A DNA stretch of 64,000 nt from positions 1,778,501 to 1,842,500 of the forward strand of contig NZ_CP095053.1 of assembly GCF_022921095.1 (NCBI RefSeq). Direction: 5' to 3'. The position numbers were made by a program, and so were the translations under genes. Of this stretch, positions 16,528-24,739 are shown piece by piece. Position 1 is the first letter of the stretch, and each line of letters opens with the position of its first letter. This stretch comes from Hymenobacter aerilatus (GTDB taxonomy: Bacteria > Bacteroidota > Bacteroidia > Cytophagales > Hymenobacteraceae). The notes below the pieces were generated by a model. That model was not told where the DNA came from, made no database searches, and saw only the letters and a program-made list of their open reading frames with translations.

Positions 16528-17247
16528 ATGATTCGCTGCCTGGTTGTGGATGACGAAGCACCCGCCCTCGCCATTTTAGCCGATTACATCAGCCAAGTAC
16601 CCTTTTTGACACTCGTGGGCACCACCACCAACCCGCTTGAAGCGCTGACCCTCGTGCAGCAAGGCGGCGCGGACGTGGTGTTTCTGGACATTCAGATGCC
16701 CAAGCTGACAGGGCTGCAGTTTCTCAAGCTCAGTGGCCATAGGTGTAAGGTAGTACTCACGACAGCATACCCGGAATACGCGCTGGAAGGCTACGAGAAC
16801 GACGTGGTAGACTACCTGCTCAAGCCCATTGCCTTTGAGCGCTTTCTGAAGGCGGCGCAGAAAGCGTTGGCCTTGTTTCCTGCCGCGCCGGCTGCGTCCG
16901 GGCTACCTGCGCCGGTGTCATCTACTCCCCCTGCGTACTTATTTATCAAGGGTGACACCAAACACAAGTATGTGCGCGTCAACTACGCCGATATTCTCTA
17001 TATCGAAGGACTCAGCAATTACGTCTCGTTGTATCTACCGGGGCAGCGGCTGATTACGTATCAGACGCTCAAGGAGCTGACGGACACGTTGCCGCATCCG
17101 CCCTTTCTGCGGGTACATAAGTCCTATATCGTCTCGCTCGACAAGATTCGGCTGATCGATGGTAATACGCTGTACATTGAGGACAAGCAAGTACCCGTCA
17201 GCGAGACCTACCGTGAGCAATTATACCGATTGATCCGAGAAAAGTAA
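16528..17247 (+). CDS. LytTR-family response regulator
   Basis: Response regulator of 239 residues, start ATG 16528 (MIRCLVVDDEAPALAIL). The receiver domain shows the acidic pocket (DDE at 8-10), the phosphoacceptor Asp54 in VVFLDIQMPKLTG, the signalling Thr in VLTTAYPEYA and the conserved YLLKPI lysine. After a Pro/Ala-rich linker the C-terminal 100 residues form a LytTR DNA-binding domain (YVRVNYADILYIEGLSNYV, LRVHKSYIV). It is the cognate regulator of the upstream kinase. LytTR proteins typically bind paired direct repeats; I did not identify a convincing target here. Confidence 0.92.
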   Translation: MIRCLVVDDEAPALAILADYISQVPFLTLVGTTTNPLEALTLVQQGGADVVFLDIQMPKLTGLQFLKLSGHRCKVVLTTAYPEYALEGYENDVVDYLLKPIAFERFLKAAQKALALFPAAPAASGLPAPVSSTPPAYLFIKGDTKHKYVRVNYADILYIEGLSNYVSLYLPGQRLITYQTLKELTDTLPHPPFLRVHKSYIVSLDKIRLIDGNTLYIEDKQVPVSETYREQLYRLIREK

Positions 17248-17397
17248 ATGCCCGCCCTACGCGATGTCATTCAACAAGCAGGGCAACCGTTAACGCCAGA
17301 GCAAGTAGCCGCTCGGTTCAAGCGCACAAAACCGGAGAAGGTCCGACCACTCTTAGACACCCTAGCAGCCCTCTCCTTACTGCGCCTATACAGATAA
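17248..17397 (+). CDS. Small winged-helix-like ORF, possible methyltransferase tail remnant
   Basis: The ATG at 17248 follows the regulator's TAA with no gap. The 49 residues (MPALRDVIQQAGQPLTPEQV, then AARFKR, EKVRPLLDTLAALSLLR) read as a small winged helix. The pattern recalls the C-terminal domain of large SAM-dependent DNA methyltransferases, whose tails end in a short glycine/tyrosine strand. In the next frame the DNA continues TDNGYASYTP to a stop at about 17422, so a single-base lesion may have cut off that last strand. It could be a real small gene co-transcribed with the response regulator, or a recombination relic. Confidence is low on function. Confidence 0.4.
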   Translation: MPALRDVIQQAGQPLTPEQVAARFKRTKPEKVRPLLDTLAALSLLRLYR

Positions 17398-17421
17398 CGG
17401 CTACGCTTCTTACACGCCATA

Positions 17422-17443
17422 AGCCCTGACATATGCCGGGGCT
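17422..17443. terminator. Hairpin between the two-component unit and the lipoprotein gene
   Basis: AGCCC..G and C.GGGGCT arms (17422-17428 and 17437-17443) around ACATATG. It separates convergent genes, so it may serve both strands. Confidence 0.5.
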
Positions 17444-17464
17444 AAGGTTTCGTGGCGTTGCCCT

Positions 17465-17734
17465 TTACGGCGTACGTGTGGTATCACGTGGTGGGGGCGG
17501 TGGAGGTGGTGGTACTGGTGTGCGAACCGTATCACGTGGCGGCGCTGATGGGGACGCTGGAGGCACGGGCAGGCGAATCGTGTCGCGTGGCTGCTGCCTA
17601 CTGCTTGTATTGCGGGCTAGCGCTGGTTCGGGTGAACTAGCTGCATCAGGGTCGCAAGCGACAAGTGCGTAGCTCGTTGTGCCTACTAGTATGAGGCAAA
17701 CCGCTTGCCGTACTAGCGAAAGGAATGTCCTCAT
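17465..17734 (-). CDS. Small proline-rich lipoprotein
   Basis: An 89-residue product starting at ATG 17734. The signal peptide has a lipobox at ALVAC (Cys about residue 27), so it is probably lipidated. The mature part is disordered and repetitive: RDT-x-R-x-PVPP occurs twice and RDTTRTP ends the protein, with an eight-proline run between. The repeats are also visible in the DNA as GGTGG-rich tandem text on the plus strand. It could be a spacer-type surface lipoprotein. The repeat copy number may vary by slippage. No domain is recognised. Confidence 0.6.
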   Translation of the reverse strand: MRTFLSLVRQAVCLILVGTTSYALVACDPDAASSPEPALARNTSSRQQPRDTIRLPVPPASPSAPPRDTVRTPVPPPPPPPPRDTTRTP

Positions 17735-17823
17735 AATCGCATGGCTTAGTGCTGTTTATACAGAGTAACGAGAACGGGCACAGCTGTGTTGCGAAAGGCA
17801 GCGTGTCTACATTGTAGCTTAAA

Positions 17824-17852
17824 AAAGCCCCTCACACAAGGCAAGGGGCTTT
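17824..17852 (-). terminator. Terminator of the GAF-domain gene
   Basis: Arms AAAGCCCCT (17824-17832) and AGGGGCTTT (17844-17852). On the minus strand it is followed by a T run (17826-17821) and lies 25 bases after the stop at 17877. Confidence 0.75.
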
Positions 17853-17876
17853 CTGCTATCTTCTGAGCTCCGTACG

Positions 17877-18332
17877 CTACTTGCGCTCATGTAAGCACTC
17901 AAATAACTGATTTGCGGCCGCTTCCAAAAGAGGTAAGTCAGTCGTCCGCTCCTGGCAGCGGTGCATGTCGTAGTGGCAAAGCGTACCGTAGGGTTGACCC
18001 TGCGCGTCTCGGATAAGCACACCGCAGTAGGATACGACGGGGGTCGTTATCGGCTGCGCCAGCGGGTCCGTGGCGGCATCCAGAATCTGCACGGGTGCTT
18101 GTGCACGGCCGACCAAGGAGCAATAGGTAACGGCCAGTGGCACATCATCGCCACGTTGTATGGCTGGCTGATTACGGTCGAACAGCACCTCATTGCGGAG
18201 CGTGTCGCCGTCGAAACGGAAGATGCCGGTGTACCGGTGGGGCGTTCGACTGTTGAGGTAATTCAGGGCGGCATGCAGCCCTTGTTTCTGTAAGGTTGTA
18301 GTAAAAGCGTCGATTTCGGGAAGCAGTTGCAT
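17877..18332 (-). CDS. Single GAF-domain protein
   Basis: A 151-residue soluble protein made almost entirely of one GAF domain: strand pair YTGIFRFDGDTLRNEVLFD, then VPLAVTYCSLVG, a middle strand with VVSYCGVLIRDAQGQPYGTLCHYD, and a closing helix LPLLEAAANQLFECL. Stand-alone GAF proteins of this size bind small ligands or act as free methionine-sulfoxide reductases; the latter need a specific Cys trio. Cysteines here (TYC, SYC, LCHYD, RCQ, FEC) are present but not clearly in that arrangement. A second GAF protein lies at 20403. Role unknown. Confidence 0.75.
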   Translation of the reverse strand: MQLLPEIDAFTTTLQKQGLHAALNYLNSRTPHRYTGIFRFDGDTLRNEVLFDRNQPAIQRGDDVPLAVTYCSLVGRAQAPVQILDAATDPLAQPITTPVVSYCGVLIRDAQGQPYGTLCHYDMHRCQERTTDLPLLEAAANQLFECLHERK

Positions 18333-19038
18333 AGGCGGGCCCTAATGGGAAGGGCGAAGTTACCCTTTTCCCTTGTCAAAATTGCCCGGGCAGGAGGACC
18401 TTCTTCTAGCAGATGGGGTACCACATTGCGCTTACAGGCAGCGTCCAGCCTACAGCTGCTCTACCCCTAGTGCGTCACTAGTTACCAGCTCTTTCGCGCC
18501 GAAGCTCTCGCGTTAGGCTTGTTAGCTAGATAGCTATAGTGCACTCCTGCATTGCCAGCAAATAAATCAATTACAGCACCTTAACAAGCCGTAACTAAGC
18601 ACGTGTTTCAAAAAGAAAAGACACTTTTTGATAATTCACGCGTTATATTACCCATTAAAAAAGCAGGTAGCTACGCAGCCGAGTAGGATGTTTTCTCCTA
18701 TTTACTTAACAACACCCACAGGAGAAAGCCCCTCGTGTGAGGGGCTCTCTACACAGCTGTACCAAGTTCTTCGTGGGCTATGCCCAGAAGGCAGCTCTTC
18801 TCTTTCGAGCAGAATATAGTGTGGGACGAGAATAGTGTTTGCTTAACGTCCTTTTTTACGATTACGCTAGAAGAGAGCGTACCACTTCTGCCCTCGGAAG
18901 GTCAAACCCGGGCCTGGGTAGAACCAAGGTCTTTTGGTGAGCTTACGCTGCCATCTACTGTATCTACTAAAGTGTGAATAAGCATCACTATAACACGTTA
19001 ATTCGCAATTTTGCTGAAGACACCTGTTTTCCTCTTCT
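18333..19038. other. Spacer of 706 bases, one terminator, no supported gene
   Basis: Open frames at 18628-18819 and 18780-18977 have no family pattern and odd composition. The only clear element is the hairpin at 18727-18746. The stretch is less GC-rich than its neighbours, especially 18560-18700. Confidence 0.4.
18727..18746. terminator. Hairpin AGCCCCTC/GAGGGGCT
   Basis: Perfect 8-base arms around GTGT, same core as the hairpins at 6420, 8302 and 17824. No gene end is close, so it may belong to a lost gene. Confidence 0.55.
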
Positions 19039-19917
19039 CTATACAGTATCTAAATAGGCAGCTTCGTGCGTGAGAAAGTGCTCAATAGTTGCCAGCGTTT
19101 CTAGGGGCGCGCTCAAGTGCGGACAGTGACCCGTGGCTTGCAGCTGCACCAACGTAGCGTTAGGCAACTGCTCGAGCAAGTACGCTCCCACTTCTTCCGG
19201 AGCTGCTACGTCGTGCTGACACTGCACCAACAGCGTGCGGTGTTGCAGGTGGGGTACGTCGGCCCGATTATCGGAGAGAAACACGACGCGCGCAAACTGC
19301 TGTGCAATCACGGAATCCGTCTGGCAGAAATAGCCTGCCAATTGCTCGCCCAGCGACGCGTTGTTGGCCGGCCCCATCAGCAGGTTGGCAAATAGGTTGG
19401 CCCAGCTATCATAGTCGGCTTGCATAAGCCCCAGAAGCTGTTCAATGTCTTCTCGTTCGAAGCCCCCGTGGTAGCCCGGTTCGTTTAAGTAGCAGGGCGA
19501 GGGGGCGAGCAGTATGACGTCTGTGAAATAGGCCGGCGCTTGGATGGCAGCCAGCATGGCAATAGTAGCGCCGACGGAGTGCCCAATTAATGTCACCTGC
19601 GTTAACGCTAGCGCTTGACAGATCTCGACTACGTCGTGCGCATACCCGGCCAAGGAGCCGTACTTCTGGGGGTCATAGGCGTGCAAGTCAGACGCACCGC
19701 CGCCAACGTGGTCAAATAGCACAACGGTATACTGCGTGGCTAGAGGTGTCACTAAGTAGCGCCAAATCTGTTGGCTGCAGCCAAAACCATTACATAAGAG
19801 CAGCGTCCGTTTCCCAGTGCCCACCACATGCACATTATTGCGCGCGAGAATGGCAGCCCGCTGTAGAGAAGTGGAGGCGTTGGAGGGTAGGGTAGTAGAA
19901 GCAGGAATCAGCATCAT
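19039..19917 (-). CDS. RsbQ-like alpha/beta hydrolase
   Basis: A 292-residue cytoplasmic alpha/beta hydrolase closest in pattern to RsbQ, the Bacillus sigma-B energy-stress cofactor related to plant karrikin and strigolactone receptors. Signature blocks: RNNVHVVGTG, CNGFGCSQQIWRYL, VLFDHVGGGASDLHAYDP, nucleophile elbow GHSVG (Ser about residue 115), catalytic Asp in QCQHDVAAPEEVG and His in ATGHCPHLSAP. RsbQ works with a PAS-phosphatase partner by handling a small hydrophobic ligand. No such partner is adjacent; the divergent neighbour across the AT-rich spacer is a GAF protein. The ligand role is inferred. Start may be either of the two leading Met codons. Confidence 0.85.
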   Translation of the reverse strand: MMLIPASTTLPSNASTSLQRAAILARNNVHVVGTGKRTLLLCNGFGCSQQIWRYLVTPLATQYTVVLFDHVGGGASDLHAYDPQKYGSLAGYAHDVVEICQALALTQVTLIGHSVGATIAMLAAIQAPAYFTDVILLAPSPCYLNEPGYHGGFEREDIEQLLGLMQADYDSWANLFANLLMGPANNASLGEQLAGYFCQTDSVIAQQFARVVFLSDNRADVPHLQHRTLLVQCQHDVAAPEEVGAYLLEQLPNATLVQLQATGHCPHLSAPLETLATIEHFLTHEAAYLDTV

Positions 19918-19949
19918 CCGGGTTACTGGGTGGCGTCGTGAACGTAGAA

Positions 19950-20160
19950 AGTAGAGGCATTTTCAGCCTTATATTAATTTAATTATAGCAATACCAAATA
20001 GCATATTATTTGTTTTTCTAAACAAAAATATTCATAATTATTATTCTAATTAACTATCTATATAACTGAAAATCCGACACAAAACAACAAATTTCACAGC
20101 GCTATTCCTATTAAAATACTATTAATGATCATATTGGGAAATTGAATTAATTATCAGAGA
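19950..20160. promoter_or_regulatory. Strongly AT-rich divergent promoter region
   Basis: About 200 bases of long A/T runs (for example around 19965-20060) lie between the RsbQ-like gene and the plus-strand GAF gene, in sharp contrast to their GC-rich coding sequences. It probably carries both promoters; no TAnnTTTG box could be assigned with certainty. Confidence 0.45.
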
Positions 20161-20402
20161 TGTAGCCACTCCTTGTACGGGGCAGTAGGCGCCACCCTCT
20201 ATGCAAGTAGCCCCTGCCCGCAACAATCACCACTAGTAGGGCTGACCCACAATTGTAGCCCAACAGACAGGTAGGCTTTATGTGCTGCCTTCTAACAAGT
20301 TGCCCTCCTGTGCGATGGTACAAGTAGCCACTCGACACGCTTTTATATATGCTGCTAATTGCGTACCTATCGGTGCCTTTGCCTTACGCTGTTGCTACGC
20401 CC

Positions 20403-21128
20403 ATGCTGCCTCCCCTTCCTCCCCTCTCCTCTGCGGACGAGCAGGCACGTTTGCTTGCGCTGCGCCCATACAAGAGCCTTAAAGTGGTACCGGATGCGCT
20501 ATTCAGTACGTTAGTCGATTTAGTTTCTCGCCTCTTCGATGCCCCCTTGGCCTTGCTGACACTAGTGGATGAGCATGACACCTTCTTCAAGGCCAGTTAC
20601 GGGGTGACCCTACGCCAGGTGCCCCGCGAGCAGAGCGTGTGCGCCCTAACTATCTTGCAGCAGACGACCCTCGTAACCGAAGATTTACAGCAGGAACCGC
20701 ACGCGCTCGAAAACTTCCGTTACGCCTGTGCCAGCAACATGCGCTTTTATGCGGGCCATCCGCTGCGGACCGCAGAGGGCCATAATATTGGGGCACTCTG
20801 TATCCTCGATAGCCGGGTGCGCACCTTCAGCCCGCGGGAGCGGCAGTGTTTACAGCAGTTGGCGCAGCTAGCCAGTCACTTGTTGGCCCTGCGGCTCTCT
20901 TTACAGGCACGACAGCCCATGCCCTCCCCCGAGTGGCTTTCGCTGTACGATATCCTCTACGCTACGTTTGACCAACTAGAGGAATCCGACGCCCACTTGC
21001 GAGAGCGACGCCTGTTGCCGGAAGGTGCCCGCCGCTTCCAAGAGCAAAGTCTACATCTACACATGGAGGCGACCATCGCCAAGATGCAACAACGAATAGC
21101 GCAAATACAGGCGGCTTTATTGCCGTAG
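20403..21128 (+). CDS. GAF-domain signalling protein
   Basis: Start set at ATG 20403 (MLPPLPPLSSADEQARL); the longer frame to 20349 would add a hydrophobic leader out of keeping with a cytoplasmic protein. A GAF domain covers residues about 30-175, with ALLTLVDEHDTFFKASYGV, VCALTILQ, FYAGHPLRTAEGHNIGALCILDS and FSPRERQCLQQLAQLA, which is the classic layout of GAF modules at the front of histidine kinases. Instead of a kinase it ends in an 80-residue helical, coiled-coil-like tail (LHMEATIAKMQQRIAQIQAAL). It may dimerise and act through partners. It diverges from the RsbQ-like gene. Confidence 0.75.
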   Translation: MLPPLPPLSSADEQARLLALRPYKSLKVVPDALFSTLVDLVSRLFDAPLALLTLVDEHDTFFKASYGVTLRQVPREQSVCALTILQQTTLVTEDLQQEPHALENFRYACASNMRFYAGHPLRTAEGHNIGALCILDSRVRTFSPRERQCLQQLAQLASHLLALRLSLQARQPMPSPEWLSLYDILYATFDQLEESDAHLRERRLLPEGARRFQEQSLHLHMEATIAKMQQRIAQIQAALLP

Positions 21129-21352
21129 GAAAATAGCAACTACGCTGCGCCACACCGACACGCGAAAGCCAACGCATGCTCGTAATGAATATTAAAAGTC
21201 CTTATGGATGAGCCCTTTGGGGGCACAGGCGCAACTATATACTGAGAAGTAACGGAGTATGGATACGATCAGCAGCTAGCTACCGCGTGGTAGGTCTAGC
21301 TGTTTTCCAACACTTGCTTCCTTCTTTTGCTCCTTACAGAGCACCTGCTTTC

Positions 21353-22033
21353 ATGTTTCTTGCCCAGAACGGCACGCGACCGGCCGTTGGCCGCACAGTT
21401 ACCTATACTAGTCTACCTTGCCATCCGACCACTACGCAAGCCGTCATTGTCGAACTCCGCCCGCCACTGGCCGAACTCGACAATGGTGCGCTGGTTCCCT
21501 TGCAGGATTTGCGCCTCGTCGTGACGGATGAGCGCTGGCTCCCCATCCAGGATTTTGCCGACCAGTACCTGCTTTCTTCCTATGGGAAGGTCGTCAGCTT
21601 ATCGTATCGGCACACGGACCGGCAGCGGCTCTTACAAGCGTCCGGCCCCCAGCGCTACCCCTCCGTTAGTCTCTACGGTGCGGCCGGGGTGACGCAAGTA
21701 GGCCTGAACCGCCTAGTGGCCCAGCACTTTCTGCCGCCTCCAGCGGAGGAACGCTTCCAGCATGTGATTCCAAAAGACGGCAATCACCTCAACCTACGAG
21801 CGGAGAATCTGCAATGGGTCGATCAACGCGAGCAGCAGGATCGGGTAGTACTGGAGCGGTTTCACCGCTGTGGCGCGCGAAACCCCAACAGCAAACTTAC
21901 GCCTGATTCCGTACGACAGATTCGAGCCCTGGCCGCACAGGGACAAAGCTACCAGCAGCTGGCGATGCAGTTTGGGGTTAGCCGGCCCACCATCTCCTTG
22001 CTGGTACGACGGCTTACCTGGCGAACGATATGA
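21353..22033 (+). CDS. NUMOD4/HNH-like protein with C-terminal HTH, copy 2
   Basis: Paralogue of the gene at 10826, identical in length (226 residues). Differences are confined to the ends: RTVTYT for RIITYT near the N-terminus, Asp for His in KLTPDSVRQ, and AMQFGVSRPTISLL in the helix-turn-helix. The NUMOD4 motif, the HNH-like block and both substitutions at the expected histidines (Asn119, Pro140) are shared. The stop is followed after 60 bases by a response regulator gene that has lost its start, so arrival of this gene, or a rearrangement near it, probably removed that end. The flanks of the two copies share no sequence, so the copied unit is the gene itself. Confidence 0.8.
   Translation: MFLAQNGTRPAVGRTVTYTSLPCHPTTTQAVIVELRPPLAELDNGALVPLQDLRLVVTDERWLPIQDFADQYLLSSYGKVVSLSYRHTDRQRLLQASGPQRYPSVSLYGAAGVTQVGLNRLVAQHFLPPPAEERFQHVIPKDGNHLNLRAENLQWVDQREQQDRVVLERFHRCGARNPNSKLTPDSVRQIRALAAQGQSYQQLAMQFGVSRPTISLLVRRLTWRTI
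21410..21904 (+). repeat. 495 bp segment identical to 10883-11377
   Basis: Second copy of the identical core shared by the two NUMOD4/HNH-like genes, about 10.5 kb from the first and in the same orientation. Direct orientation means recombination between the copies could delete the intervening 10.5 kb. Confidence 0.85.
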
Positions 22034-22093
22034 CGACACTTAAATGTCCATAAGCTACGGCGACTGCGAACGGCCAAGCGTCTGGAAAGCTAA

Positions 22094-22795
22094 TTGCGCG
22101 ACTACGACTCCTCCATTCAGGTATTGGCGCAACTGCCTTCAGTGGTGAAGGCAGTTGCTTGGCTGCGTGAGCATCCAATGCCGGATTTACTGTTCGTTGA
22201 TATTCATCTGGAAGATGATTTGGCCTTTCGCATCTTCGAGCAGGTGCCGGTGAGTGCCGCCGTCATCTTCACCACGGCCTACGACGAGTATATGGTACAG
22301 GCCTTCAAGCTCAACAGCATCGACTACCTACTCAAGCCCATTGATGCCGACGAGCTGGTCTCGGCTTTGGAGCGCTACGGGCGGCTTCAGCAGCACTTCG
22401 CCCCAACTGATTTGCCTGCCCTGTTGCGCCTGATAAGCCCCACAGCCGGGCCGGCTTACAAAGAGCGCTTTATGGTAGCCGTGGGCGCCAAGCTGCGTAG
22501 CATTGACACGTCGGCCGTAGCCTGCTTCTATTTTGAGGAGGGAGCTACGTTTCTCGTTACTCGCGAGGGCCAGCGGCTCACGATTGACTACAGCCTCGAC
22601 AAGCTGGTGCCGCTGCTCAACCCCGCGCAATTTTTCCGGGTGAACCGGCAGTATGTCATCAGCCTAGCCGCCATTGAGGTGGTGCACAACCACTCGGTAG
22701 GGCGGCTGGAGGTGGAACTCAAGCCCAAAGCCAGACAGCCGGTGCTGGTGAGCGGTAACCGCGCCACCGAGTTCAAAGAGTGGCTGGGTAAATAG
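22094..22795 (+). pseudogene. LytTR response regulator lacking its N-terminal end
   Basis: The readable frame opens directly behind a TAA (22091-22093) with TTG, and the first residues (LRDYDSSIQVLAQLPSVVKA) already correspond to about residue 25 of a receiver domain. The phosphoacceptor lies in LLFVDIHLEDD at residue 36 instead of about 55, followed by normal FTTAYDEYMVQAF, YLLKPID and a complete LytTR domain (FYFEEGATFLV, FFRVNRQYVIS). The first strand and acidic pocket needed for phosphorylation are therefore missing. The NUMOD4/HNH copy 2 ends 60 bases upstream. A truncated protein made from TTG 22094 could still bind DNA but should not be switchable. No histidine kinase is adjacent. Confidence 0.8.
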
Positions 22796-22916
22796 GCTAG
22801 CCGCCGGATACAAGAGACGTTTCACTCAAGGGCCTTTTTCGCTTGCTCAACCCCAGAATAGCCCGCTTCAAATAGTTCGGTTTTCAGCGGCCTTACGCTA
22901 CCCGGACCTTTGGAGC

Positions 22917-23703
22917 ATGAAACAATACCTCTCCTTTAGCCGCAGGGTTGCTCGGCTGGCTGCTGCTAACCAGCGCCTGCGGCACCAAAAAAGATGTCGC
23001 TGCCGAGGCAGCCGGCGCGGCGGCCGCTACCGTAGCGCCAGCGTACCCGGTACTAACCCCGACCCCCACTACGGCCCAGCTGCACACCGATTACCCCACG
23101 GTACTGGAAGGCCAAGCCAACGTAGAAATCCGGCCCAAGCTCGACGGCTTCATCGACCAGGTGTTCGTGGATGAAGGGGCGCGGGTACGCAAGGGTCAGC
23201 CTCTGTTTCGCCTCAACAACGACGAGGCCGACCAGCAGGTACGCGCTGCCGAGGCAGCCCTGCTCAGCGCTCGGGCCGACGTCGCCGCCGCGCAGCTAGA
23301 TGTGGAGAAGACCCGGCCCTTGGTGGAGCAACAAATTCTGAGTGACTTACAACTCAAGGCCTACCAGGCTACTCTCCAGGCCCGGCAGGGAGCCCTAGCG
23401 CAGGCCCGAGCCACGCTGCTCAATGCTCGCAAAACGCAAAGCTACGCCCACATTATTAGCCCCGTGGACGGGGTCATTGGCTCGCTGCCCTATAAGCAAG
23501 GTAGCTTAGTCAAAGCGTACGGACTGGAACTGCTAGCGTTTGCACCGGTCATGTCACTGCCCGGGCGGGTTGCGCATGTCGTGGCCCACAGCGTCTTTGC
23601 CCGGTTGTCTATCGGCTCACTGCTAGGGAAAGCGTTTCGCCCGGGAGACAGCTACAAAACGTTCGACGAAGAGGCGGAGGCCCTGCATTGGCTCCTGCAC
23701 TAG
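22917..23703 (+). pseudogene. RND efflux adaptor (HlyD/MFP family), frameshifted and fused to a STAS-like tail
   Basis: ATG 22917 begins MKQYLSFSRR, then one extra G near 22943-22946 shifts the frame; removing it gives a normal lipoprotein signal ending LLGWLLLTSACG. The rest reads in the frame that ends at 23703. It contains the MFP lipoyl/hairpin core: VEIRPKLDGFIDQVFVDEGARVRKGQPLF and a long helical hairpin, then SYAHIISPVDGVIGSLPYKQGSLV. At about 23520 the family match ends, with the membrane-proximal half missing, and the tail (GRVAHVVAHSVFARLSIGSL ... FDEEAEALHWLLH) resembles the C-terminal part of the STAS-like protein at 2727. No RND pump or outer-membrane channel follows. Two independent lesions make it non-functional as an adaptor. 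Confidence 0.8.
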
Positions 23704-23763
23704 GCGCTTCGACCCAGCTTCGCACGGTACACACTGCCCCCGTGGCTCCCTACTCTGTTTATC

Positions 23764-24495
23764 ATGCTCACTGCTTTTGGCTCTTTCCTATTACTGCTGC
23801 TACGTACGCTTATCCGCCCAGAGCGCCTGTCGGTCCTCTGGCACCGAACGCTGAAAGAAGCCGTGCTTATCGGAGTAAATTCTGTGTTCATCGAGGGAAT
23901 CGTTTCTTCATTTATCGGAGCCGTTACCTGCGTGCAAATCGCCTACAACCTCACCAATCCCATACTGCCGAAGTCCATTATCGGCTTCATGGTTCGAGAA
24001 ATGACCATTCTGGAGCTAGCCCCCACCATTACCAGCATTGTGTTGGCCGGTAAGGTGGGCAGCAGCATCGCCGGCACCCTGGGCACCATGCGCATCACTG
24101 AGCAAATCGACGCGCTGGATGTGATGGGTATTAATTCGGCATCCTACCTGGTGCTGCCACGCATAGTCGCGGCCCTGTTCATGTTTCCGCTGCTGGTGAT
24201 GCTGGCCATGTTTCTTTCTCTGTTGGGTGGCTACATGGCGGGCACATTCACGGGCGCACTCACCGGTGCCGACTATGTAGAGGGACTACGGCTCGATTTT
24301 ATACCCTACAACATTGCATTCGCGCTCATCAAAGCGGTAGTCTTTGCTTTTCTAGTGTCAGGCATCGCCGCATTCCAGGGATATACTACCCGTGGCGGTG
24401 CCTTGGAAGTAGGTGCTGCCAGTACGGCCGCCGTTACCTACTCTATTATTGCCATTCTACTGGCCGACTTCGCGCTGGCTGGGCTCCTGCTCTAA
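23764..24495 (+). CDS. MlaE/YrbE-family ABC transporter permease
   Basis: Integral membrane protein of 243 residues, complete for the family. Landmarks: an N-terminal amphipathic segment, IGAVTCVQIAYNLTNP, MVREMTILELAPTITSIVLAGKVGSSIAGTLGTMRITEQIDALDVMGINSASYLVLPR (the coupling-loop signature), then the last helices with FQGYTTRGGALEVG. MlaE permeases act with the ATPase MlaF and a substrate-binding MCE protein to move phospholipids between membranes. Neither partner follows here, which is unusual; in Bacteroidota mlaE is normally directly upstream of mlaF. It may be served by components elsewhere, or be stranded by the rearrangements just upstream. Confidence 0.9.
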   Translation: MLTAFGSFLLLLLRTLIRPERLSVLWHRTLKEAVLIGVNSVFIEGIVSSFIGAVTCVQIAYNLTNPILPKSIIGFMVREMTILELAPTITSIVLAGKVGSSIAGTLGTMRITEQIDALDVMGINSASYLVLPRIVAALFMFPLLVMLAMFLSLLGGYMAGTFTGALTGADYVEGLRLDFIPYNIAFALIKAVVFAFLVSGIAAFQGYTTRGGALEVGAASTAAVTYSIIAILLADFALAGLLL

Positions 24496-24739
24496 TACAA
24501 TATGCTTTCCGATAATAGTCGGACTTGTTAGAAACCCATTTCCCTTGTCGCCTTTTTCCTGTGCTAACCCACGAGCTTTCAATAGTACGTCAACCGTGCA
24601 TCTGCACACCACTCCTTTCAAATACGGAAAAGACATCAATCGACACGACCGTACGTCATAGTATTGGAACAGCAAGAGTCCTAACGATTGGCGCATCCGG
24701 ACGGGCCTCGGACTACTAGGGATGGCCCTTGCTCAGCCG

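Noticed and set aside
17433..17640. GGTGG-rich tandem text that resembles a short repeat array
   Set aside because: It is explained by the Arg-Asp-Thr and proline repeats of the minus-strand lipoprotein; there are no CRISPR-type repeats and spacers.
18780..18977. A 65-codon frame in the spacer before the RsbQ-like gene
   Set aside because: No homology pattern or start signal; too short to support.
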